From: Yamagishiella unicocca
Lineage: Eukaryota; Chlorophyta; Chlorophyceae; Chlamydomonadales; Volvocaceae
Direction: 5' to 3'
Length of the DNA: 64,000 nt
NCBI GenBank assembly: GCA_003116995.1
Contig: BDSL01000025.1
Location: forward strand, 434,001 to 498,000
Positions 56,878 through 64,000 of the stretch are shown here, in pieces (position 1 is the stretch's first letter; each line of letters starts with the position of its first letter). The position numbers were made by a program, and so were the translations under genes. The notes under the pieces were generated by a model. The model did not search any database. It was not told where the DNA came from and saw only the letters and a program-made list of their open reading frames with translations.

Positions 56878-59800
56878 ATGACGAACACCGCGACTTGCAG
56901 CTCGCGCGGTGGCAACAAAAACGGAGACAATGGCCCAAACAGCGGGGGTGATTCAAAGCCAAAGCAGGTTGGTACACGCGCCGACCCCAACGTGCAGCCA
57001 TATTTGCCCTGGAGCTTTCGCTGTCCAGCCCGCACAGTAGGGCCCACACCGCGGCCAGGGCGCACGTCACGGCCCAGCTAGGGACCACGGCAGATGCGCC
57101 CCACCCCCAATACGAAACGGTTAGCGTCGTTTGCAAAGACAATTGCACACAGGGCGCCGCTTGGTCACAGCGCATGCAGCCTTGGCACACGCCGGAGCGG
57201 CCTCAGCTCGTCCTCGCCGGTTCCCCTTGGCCCCAAAACACAACCCAATTACACGTCGCCCCCCTTCCCGTCCTACGACCTCCGACTTTAAATTTCCTCA
57301 ACCAAGTCCTTCAACATGCATCCCCAAACGTTATGGCCCAAACGTCTCCTTGTCCGTACACGGGTTTTCCGCGCAGCCCCCCTTCCCGTCAATCTCCTGC
57401 CACCACCACCACGGTTGCCCCCCTTCCCCCGCCAGCTGGTTTCTGCCCTCCATTTCCTGCGTCCTGCAATCGGCTGCTCTCGCCACCTCCCGCGCTGCAG
57501 GATGGCGGCGTCCTCTCCCGGACAGCCAGACTGGCCTCCAACGCCCTGCGGCTGACACACACATTCACGGAGGGCGCCGTGGAGGGGTTGCTCAACGTGT
57601 ACAACAACCTGATAGACATGCTGCCCCCTGCCGTACGCCGCCACAGCGAGCCGTACGTGGAAGACCTCAGCGGCAAGGTGGGGGGTGGGAGGTCAGGTCA
57701 GGGCTTGGGGCCACGTGGTGTAGCCGGCTTGCAAAGGCCGTCGAAAGGGCGCCATCCCCTCCCCGCTTCCCTCCCCTCCCCGCCCCCCTCCCATCCCCGC
57801 CCCCCTCCCCTTCCCGCCCCCCTCCCTCCTGGACATCCACGGGTTTCCCTCGAACCCTCCTGGATTCACGCTTTCTCACCCCGTCCCGCCCGCCCACCTC
57901 CCCCCGTGTACTCTCAGCCTTGGTCTCCCCCTGACCCGCCCCCCGCATCTCCCCGGTCGTTAAACCCTCGCCCACGGGCTCGCTGCCGCCTGCCGTCCTC
58001 CCACCGGTGCAGGTAGCCATCGTCACGGGCGGCAACGCCGGTATCGGCTTCGCGACCGCCCAGCAGCTGGCTCGCCGGGGGGCGCACGTGGTGCTGGCGT
58101 GCAGGGACAAGGCACGCGCCGAGGCAGCTGTGCAGGTGGGGGTGTGCGGAACCGGCCCCAGGGCACCCAGCCAGCCGTCCCGTGGGTCGTGGCGCCGAAG
58201 CGCGCGCGGAGCTTACTTATAGACCAGCTCCCGCGTCCTAGATCACGTGGGCGACCTACGCCATTCCAGACGCAACGTCATCCCAGATCAACCCACACGC
58301 CCCTTGGCGCAGCAAACCCTCCAGCCTTGCGCCGCGCACTTGGTGTTGCCGTATCTTCTAGCTCACGCCCCCAGCTTTACGACTTGCTGTCGGCAGGTAG
58401 AGCGGACGATGCTCACCCACGACACCCTCGGACGCTAGGCCGCTTCCTGTCACTCCCGCCTCCCCCCTGGTTTCATCGTCTGGTGCTCGTGGATCCTCCC
58501 CAGGCCATAGCTGCGACCCCTCCGCTCCCCGGCTGCTGTGGCGCCCTGCCCCCCTCCGGCCCCTCCATCGGACCCCCTTCCGCCGGCCCTGCCCCTCCGC
58601 TGCGTGTTGAGGCCATGGAGCTGGACCTGGGCCGACTGGCCAGCGTGAGGCGGTTCGCGGAGGAGTGGCGCCGCCGCGACATGCCGCTGCACCTGCTGGT
58701 GTGCAACGCGGGGGTGATGGCGCCGCTCACGAAGACCCTCACGGCCGACGGCATAGAGGTGCAGTTCCAGGTGCGTAGCCCCCCCTCCTTCCCCCAAAAT
58801 ACACGCACACACACAGATACACGCTCATTCTCCTTCGCGGCTCAGCTCAGCATACTTAAAACACACAGATACACACGTGCACACAGATACACACACATAC
58901 GCACACATACGCACACATACGCACACACACGCACACATACACACATACACACATACACACATACACACATACACACATACACACATACACACATACACAC
59001 ATACACACATACACACATACACACATACACACATACACACATACACACATACACACATACACACATACACACATACACACATACACACATACACACATAC
59101 ACAAACGCGCGCGCGTACACAGCCGTACGCTTCTCGTGCGGAGCCCCGTGGAGGCCGGCGGCACTTGTGATGAGGTAGTTAGTTACCTGGTGGCTGCGGT
59201 GGCTGTTACAGTTGTACGGCAGTAACGGCAGAGTAACGGCTGGAGGTGGTGACGCGGCGGCTGGGTTGGGGGCGTAGCCCAACCTGCCTAGGAGTGAGGC
59301 CTGTCTGGAAGAGGGGAGTAGCGCCACCCCCGGCATCGGCAGTCCTGCGATTCGGGTAGATCTGTCGGATGTGGCCGGCTCCTACACGGCCTCGCCGGCG
59401 GAATGACCCGGGTGAAACCACTTCCCCCCAGCTCTCCCTCTAGCTACCACCACCCGGTGAGCCCCGGCTTCTTCTACCTTTCTGCTGCTCAGCCCCGCTG
59501 CCCGAGCGTACCAAACCTTTTTTAACCGGTGTTAGTGTGCAGTGCCGACCCACGGGTTTCCTCTCATGACCCCCACTCCCTTGTTTCGGGTTTTCTCCTA
59601 GGTTTACTATGCCGTGTCGAGCGGTCTTCTCACCCGCCCTCTTGAGCTCCACGGGTTGCTTCCTCCGCACCTCACCTCACCTCGCAGGTCAACTTCCTCT
59701 CCCACTGGCTGCTGACCCAACTATTGATGGGGCACGAACGAGACAGACGCAGAGTCGCTGCTGCAGCCGCGGCGGGGGGCCGGCAGCAGCAGCAGCAGCA

Positions 59801-61738
59801 GCAGCAAGGGAAGCAGCAGCAGGCGGCCGGTAGCTCGGACGCCACGCGGGTGGTGGTGGTTAGCAGTGTCGTACATCGCGCGGGGCCGCTTCAGTGGGGG
59901 GACTTTCTGAGCGAGCGCAGGTAGGCCAGGGCGGGTCGGGGCGGGTCGGGTCGGGGCGGGTGGGGTCGGGGCGGGGCGGGGCGGGGCGCGGGGTGAGGGT
60001 GAGGGTGAGGGTACTGGGTTCCTCGAGTCCACTTACACGTTCGCGTGGACGCACGTATCACGGCATCATAAGCCCAAGGGCTGAGCCCTCGGAGACCCAG
60101 TGACCTGGGAGCCTCCCAGCCGCACACCAGGGGACCCGCATGGAGCTTCGGCGTTGTTTTCCTGGGCTTATCTCACGTCACCTCGCCTGGGCGGTTGGCG
60201 GTTTGCGCCCTTCCCTGGACTTCCCCCCGACAGCTACGAGCCGTACATCACCTACGGGCTGTCCAAGCTGGCGGGGGTCATTGCCGTGAAGGAGCTCCAG
60301 CGCCGGTTCGACCGGTGGGTGGGCGGGTGGGTGGGTGGTGGCTTGGACAGGGTTACGCGGAACAGCCCCCCTGCGCTTAGGGGGGCTTGTGTGGGTGAAT
60401 GCCTGCGGGCTGCCAGCCCGGGCTGCCACCCCAACTTGCTGTTGCTGTCACACACGCTGTCGCTGCCACGCGCGCTGTGCTGTGCTGCGCGGCCCACTGG
60501 GCATGCGGCAGCAGGGGGATCGCGCCGCGGCGGTGCGCTTTCGCTTTCCGGGGTCACACATCGCTCCAGGGTATTCTGTGCACGTCGCCACCCCGCATAG
60601 GGCCCCTGTGCAGCCCCAAAAACCTACAGTCAGCTACCTTTGCCTACGCTAGGACGACACCGATCGGTTCGACCCTCTCCCTAATAACCATTCCAGCCCG
60701 CCCGCGCTGCCGTCCGCTGCCCTCCATCCACCCGCTGTTTCCCCTGCCAGGCATCCCGAGTACGGCCTGCACGATACAGCCGTTGCCGTACACCCTGGCG
60801 TCGCCCGAACCTACCTAGCGAACAACTTCTTCAACACCTACGCCCTCAGCTCGGCAGTGGGCACCCCCCTGGAGCCGCTGCACCACATGTGGCGCCGGTT
60901 CATGAATTCGGTGGGTGCCACTCACATAGGGGGAGTTGGGGTCCCGGGGGGGGGGCCCCGGCGGGGGCGTGGCAGGGGCTTCTGGCAGCCACCGGGCAGC
61001 TGGGTGGTTCTTCTTCTGCTTCCTCCTCTTCAACTTGCTGTCGCGGTGATGTCGGATCAGATGTCAGCAGCTTCCAAAATCGTTTTCCAAAACGCCATCC
61101 TTGCCCTCCGAAACCACCGCTTAACGAATCCAACCAACTAGATCACTCGCACTCTGCCCACTGACCCCCTCACCCCGCCTCACTCCTCAGGCGGGCCAGA
61201 TGATCCTCGCCACCACGGAGTTCACCTCCCACCGCATGCTGCAAGCGTGTCTGGGGCCCTCAGAGCAGCTAGCGGGCCGGTACGTGGCAATGGGCCGCGT
61301 GTACCACGCCGACAAGGTGCGGCAAGCCCCCCTGGCCTGTTCGTACTCCCGTACCCTTCGCACTCGCTCGGTGGGGCGACGCACTCGCTTGGTGGGGCGA
61401 CGCACTCACAAGTAGCTCCCGATTCCATTCTTCTCCCCCAAATCTTAAAACCGCCTGAAACCCCTCGCGTCACGTCACGCCACATCACCCCACGTCACGC
61501 CACATCACCCCACGTCACGCCACATCACCCCACGTCACGCCACATCATGCCACGTCACCCCACATCAACCCACTCAGTGCCGACCCGCGGGCTTTCCTCA
61601 CAACCCCCCTCCTCCGTCCTCCCCCCCCTCGCTGCACCCCCGCCCGAGCAGTCGACAGACGACCCTGCATACGCGGCGGAGCTGTGGGACACCGCCACCC
61701 GCTTGTGCGAACACAAGCCGCAGCCCTCCCTGGCGTAG
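56878..61738 (+). CDS. Short-chain dehydrogenase/reductase, FEY/TIC32/WWOX-like, complete, 9 exons
   Basis: Exons: 56878-56967, 57501-57677, 58013-58135, 58504-58770, 59688-59920, 60234-60314, 60751-60910, 61191-61316, 61652-61738; phases close to 447 residues. Classical SDR features: [20 protein letters not shown] (Rossmann TGxxxGIG, NAD(P) binding), [23 protein letters not shown] (NAG), [11 protein letters not shown] (catalytic Ser) and [15 protein letters not shown] (catalytic YxxxK). The order and the 90-residue helical N-terminal extension ([20 protein letters not shown]) resemble FOREVER YOUNG dehydrogenases of plants; the substrate is unknown. Insertions: a Pro/Gly loop ([14 protein letters not shown]) at the start of exon 4 and a poly-Gln run (59784-59822) between [12 protein letters not shown] and the catalytic Ser. 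If the exon-4 acceptor is used further in, the Pro/Gly loop disappears. Confidence 0.93.
57354..57374 (+). repeat. Dispersed intronic element
   Basis: CCGTACACGGGTTTTCCGCG, sense, about 130 bases upstream of the acceptor of dehydrogenase exon 2. Confidence 0.5.
57831..57858 (+). repeat. Dispersed intronic element
   Basis: GGACATCCACGGGTTTCCCT then CGAACC, sense, about 155-180 bases upstream of the acceptor of dehydrogenase exon 3. Confidence 0.6.
58862..59106. repeat. ACACATACAC microsatellite, dehydrogenase intron 4
   Basis: About 245 bp of purine-pyrimidine alternation built on the 10-bp unit ACACATACAC, with ACGCACACAT variants at its left end. It starts about 90 bases after the donor of exon 4. 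Confidence 0.97.
59541..59569 (+). repeat. Dispersed intronic element, closest to consensus
   Basis: AGTGCCGACCCACGGGTTTC then CTCTCATGA, sense, about 120-147 bases upstream of the acceptor of dehydrogenase exon 5. Confidence 0.7.
59935..60012. repeat. G-rich simple tract after dehydrogenase exon 5
   Basis: GGGTCGGGGC and GGGGC units followed by GGTGAGGGTGAGGGTGAG, starting about 15 bases after the donor. It has G-quadruplex potential on the sense strand. Confidence 0.85.
61475..61566. repeat. 20-bp tandem repeat, last dehydrogenase intron
   Basis: Four copies of CACGTCACGCCACATCACCC, immediately left of the dispersed-element copy at 61575. Confidence 0.9.
61575..61603 (+). repeat. Dispersed intronic element
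   Basis: AGTGCCGACCCGCGGGCTTT then CCTCACAAC, sense, about 50-77 bases upstream of the acceptor of the last dehydrogenase exon. Confidence 0.65.
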
Positions 61739-63213
61739 TGGGGGAAGCAGGCGCTGCGCGAGGTTGGCAGTCCCTGCCTCACCTAGGGGGCTGGCGCGGC
61801 CTGCTGCGTGGCCGGGCTCGCAGGTGCGGCGGGAGAAGGCGTGACGGCGTGTGTGTATGCTGGTCACGATGACCCCGGGGGCACGTGTACAGCCTGCAGG
61901 GGGGGTTTGGACATGGCGTAGGAAGGGAAACCGAGGCGGGGGTGTATGCACCGGGGTCGCGGTGACCATGTGTGCTGGTTGGTAAGTACAGTGGGTCGCG
62001 GGTGGGTGCGTGGCGAAGGTGTCAGGCGGGGAAGTAGAGACGTGTGTGTGTGGGTGGGGGGGGCCTGGAAGAGACTGGAGGCGGGGGTGCGGGGGTGTAT
62101 GCATGTGGGTGGACTTTGGAGCGAGAGGTCAGGGAACCCGGGTACAGTGGCTCGTGTATGTGTCGGCCTGTGGTCTACGTGAGCACATGCCGGGAGGTGG
62201 CTACCGCGCACATGCAGATGCACGTCCGACGGTTGTGCCACAGACAAAGAGGCAGCGCTGGCGCGGCGCGTCTGCCCTGTTCGACTCAATAGGTGCACGA
62301 GAGGTGCCGCACATAGTAGCATACACACAGCGGCAGGCAAGCAGGAGCAGGAGTGAGCAGGTTGTCACTGCGTTGCGGTCAGCACGCCGCCATGAGCTAG
62401 CGTGGTGCTTCTGCACGCAAGACTGCGCCCGCCAGGGCAAATCGATGTTCGGGCCACGTATGAAGCCCCGTCGTGTGTTTACATTGTTGCAAAATGACCG
62501 CATTTATTGCGCGGGCGGAGGGCCGTCGGCGCGCGGACGTGGATCACAACAGTTCGTACAATCAGCCTTACTGTGTAGATAGGGTTCATAGGTAGGTGTG
62601 CATATACCAGTAGGCAGACATACATACACAGCCTTGCGTTAGGGCTGCATGTGTGGCCAGGGCACGTGCAGGCAGCCTGCCACCCTGCCTGGATTTGAAG
62701 TTCCAAATTTGGCGGCAGTCTGATTGCCGAAAGTCAACGCCACAAAATTAATTATGTTGGAGCACCCGAAATCGATTTATTGTACATATACGGCAGCCCA
62801 GAACCCTCTGTGCCGCCCTCATGCGCTAGCACGCGTTACCGCTGATAAGTATGTCGTCACAGAACAACTAAGTCAGCAATTCGCATCCAGGTCACGTCGC
62901 GGAACCCGTCGGGTATACAGTAATGATTTAATGCGTGTCAGGAAGGGCCATCAGCTAGCGCAACTGGGGCAACATCAATGCCAACGCCCACAGCACCGAA
63001 GCCGCACGCCCCGCAGTAGTCCGCATATGCCGCCCTCAAAGAACCGCCGAGGACCCCAACAGCCGTTTCGCAGCGCGCGGGGGCCACGCCATCCGGCCCC
63101 CGGTTCCAGCAATCTTACAGCTGAGCGGGTGCCGTCATAAACGCCGTACCCAGGATGCCGTGCTGTTGCACGTGCCGTACCGACCGCCCATGGTATAAAT
63201 AATAACACAGTCA
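61739..63213. other. Convergent 3' intergenic region
   Basis: GC-rich, GTG-rich on the left, AT-richer on the right. A minus-strand TGTAA at about 63115 lies about 100 bases after the stop of the gene entering from the right. No coding sequence was recognised. Confidence 0.45.
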
Positions 63214-63288
63214 TCAGGGGATTTTTTTGCAATTGCGCAGCATCACCTCGGCCTCCTCCTTGGATGCGGGTTGGCGCCCATGGAACAG
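63214..63288 (-). CDS. Last exon of an unidentified gene (continues past the right edge)
   Basis: A 75-bp exon preceded by a CAG acceptor encodes LFHGRQPASKEEAEVMLRNC then KKIP and a TGA stop. It is too short to assign. The adjacent intron contains a 40-bp minisatellite and a sense copy of the dispersed element. Confidence rests on the acceptor, the open frame, the TGTAA downstream and the intron-like flank, not on homology. Confidence 0.45.
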   Translation of the reverse strand: MFHGRQPASKEEAEVMLRNCKKIP

Positions 63289-63341
63289 CTGCGGGGGGGA
63301 GAGGGGGTACATGCAAGGACCGGTTGCTCCAATTGGGAAGT

Positions 63342-63826
63342 GTAGCTGGTGCGAGGGGTGGTGGTGAGAGATAGCCAGAGGGTAGCTGGTGCGAGGGGTG
63401 GTGGTGAGAGATAGCCAGAGGGTAGCTGGTGCGAGGGGTGGTGGTGAGAGATAGCCAGAGGGTAGCTGGTGCGAGGGGTGGTGGTGAGAGATAGCCAGAG
63501 GGTAGCTGGTGCGAGGGGTGGTGGTGAGAGATAGCCAGAGGGTAGCTGGTGCGAGGGGTGGTGGCGAGAGATAGCCAGAGGGTAGCTGGTGCGAGGGGTG
63601 GTGGTGAGAGATAGCCAGAGGGTAGCTGGTGCGAGGGGTGGTGGCGAGAGATAGCCAGAGGGTAGCTGGTGCGAGGGGTGGTGGTGAGAGATAGCCAGAG
63701 GGTAGCTGGTGCGAGGGGTGGTGGCGAGAGATAGCCAGAGGGTAGCTGGTGCGAGGGGTGGTGGCGAGAGATAGCCAGAGGGTAGCTGGTGCGAGGGGTG
63801 GTGGCGAGAGATAGCCAGAGGGTAGC
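63342..63826. repeat. 40-bp minisatellite, about 12 copies
   Basis: Unit GGTAGCTGGTGCGAGGGGTG then GTGGTGAGAGATAGCCAGAG, near-perfect. A T/C variant (GGTGGTGAG or GGTGGCGAG) is scattered along the array. It begins about 50 bases upstream of the acceptor at 63288. Confidence 0.97.
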
Positions 63827-63862
63827 GTCGGTACGTGCGTGGTTTTCACACGGCGGCAGGTG

Positions 63863-63888
63863 GGTTGAGAGCAAACCCGTGGGTCGGC
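63863..63888 (-). repeat. Dispersed intronic element
   Basis: Plus strand GGTTGAGAGCAAACCCGTGG then GTCGGC; reverse complement of the consensus, sense to the minus-strand gene. Confidence 0.6.
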
Positions 63889-64000
63889 TTCAGATCAGTA
63901 AACCGACGGGCAGACGTTTGGGACACACTCGTTTGAGGTTGCATGCTGGGAACTGGGCGGATGGGGGGCGGCAGCGCGTCAGGTCGAGCGGCGCAGTCAG

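Noticed and set aside
58825..59336. Long open frames of Cys-Val-Tyr or His-Thr repeats across 58.8-59.3 kb
   Set aside because: They are translations of the ACACATACAC microsatellite inside an intron of the dehydrogenase gene.
63214..63874. A 200-300 residue open frame of Ser-His-Pro-Leu-Ala repeats on the minus strand
   Set aside because: Forty-bp units read in shifting frames; the stretch is an intronic minisatellite, and only the last 25 codons look exonic.

Overview
The window is nuclear DNA of a eukaryote with many introns, most likely a green alga close to the Chlamydomonadales. The evidence is: GT-AG introns in nearly every gene; GC-rich, repeat-laden introns; Ala/Gly/Ser/Gln runs inserted into otherwise conserved proteins; degenerate TTTTAGGG telomere-like units; TGTAA motifs (the chlorophyte poly(A) signal) about 100-300 bp after several stop codons; and plant-type families (a FEY-like dehydrogenase, SRR1, a mitochondrial-type S19). 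The assignment is inferred from these features, not from a marker gene. There are no operons, CRISPR arrays or bacterial signals, and I saw no tRNA or rRNA gene.

Layout, left to right. 1-960 (-): 5' end of an RBM25-like splicing factor. 2707-10771 (-): a complete 12-exon glutamine:fructose-6-phosphate aminotransferase. 11155-13757 (+): a plastid-type SAM-dependent methyltransferase. 15148-17849 (-): proline iminopeptidase. 18733-22916 (-): TTC4/CNS1-type HSP90 co-chaperone. 24726-27362 (-): a Lys/Ala-rich acidic protein with one conserved short motif, only partly resolved. 28694-28844 (+): a lone, frameshifted uracil-DNA glycosylase exon. 29998-31319 (+): an unrecognised 199-residue protein. 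33395-42293 (-): ANKRD13-like ankyrin/GPCR-chaperone protein. 42791-51220 (+): mitochondrial Rho GTPase (Miro). 52456-52803 (-): intronless mitochondrial-type ribosomal protein S19. 53209-55936 (+): SRR1-domain protein. 56878-61738 (+): short-chain dehydrogenase. 63214-right edge (-): last exon of an unidentified gene.

Most exon models were built by hand from GT/AG sites, reading-frame phase and conserved motifs. For GFAT, TTC4, ANKRD13, Miro, the dehydrogenase and the 199-aa gene, every intron phase closes and the total length is a multiple of three.

The genes are housekeeping and functionally unrelated: amino-sugar synthesis, peptide turnover, chaperone, mitochondrial dynamics and translation, splicing. 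Three gene pairs share short divergent promoter intervals (10772-11154, 42294-42790, 52804-53208).

The most unusual content is intronic. Many introns carry minisatellites that begin or end at splice sites, including one array that copies a 5' splice site several times. About twenty copies of a short motif (core CACGGGTTTCCTC) lie in introns in an orientation that follows the host gene: pyrimidine-rich sense copies toward the 3' splice site and reverse complements after the 5' splice site.
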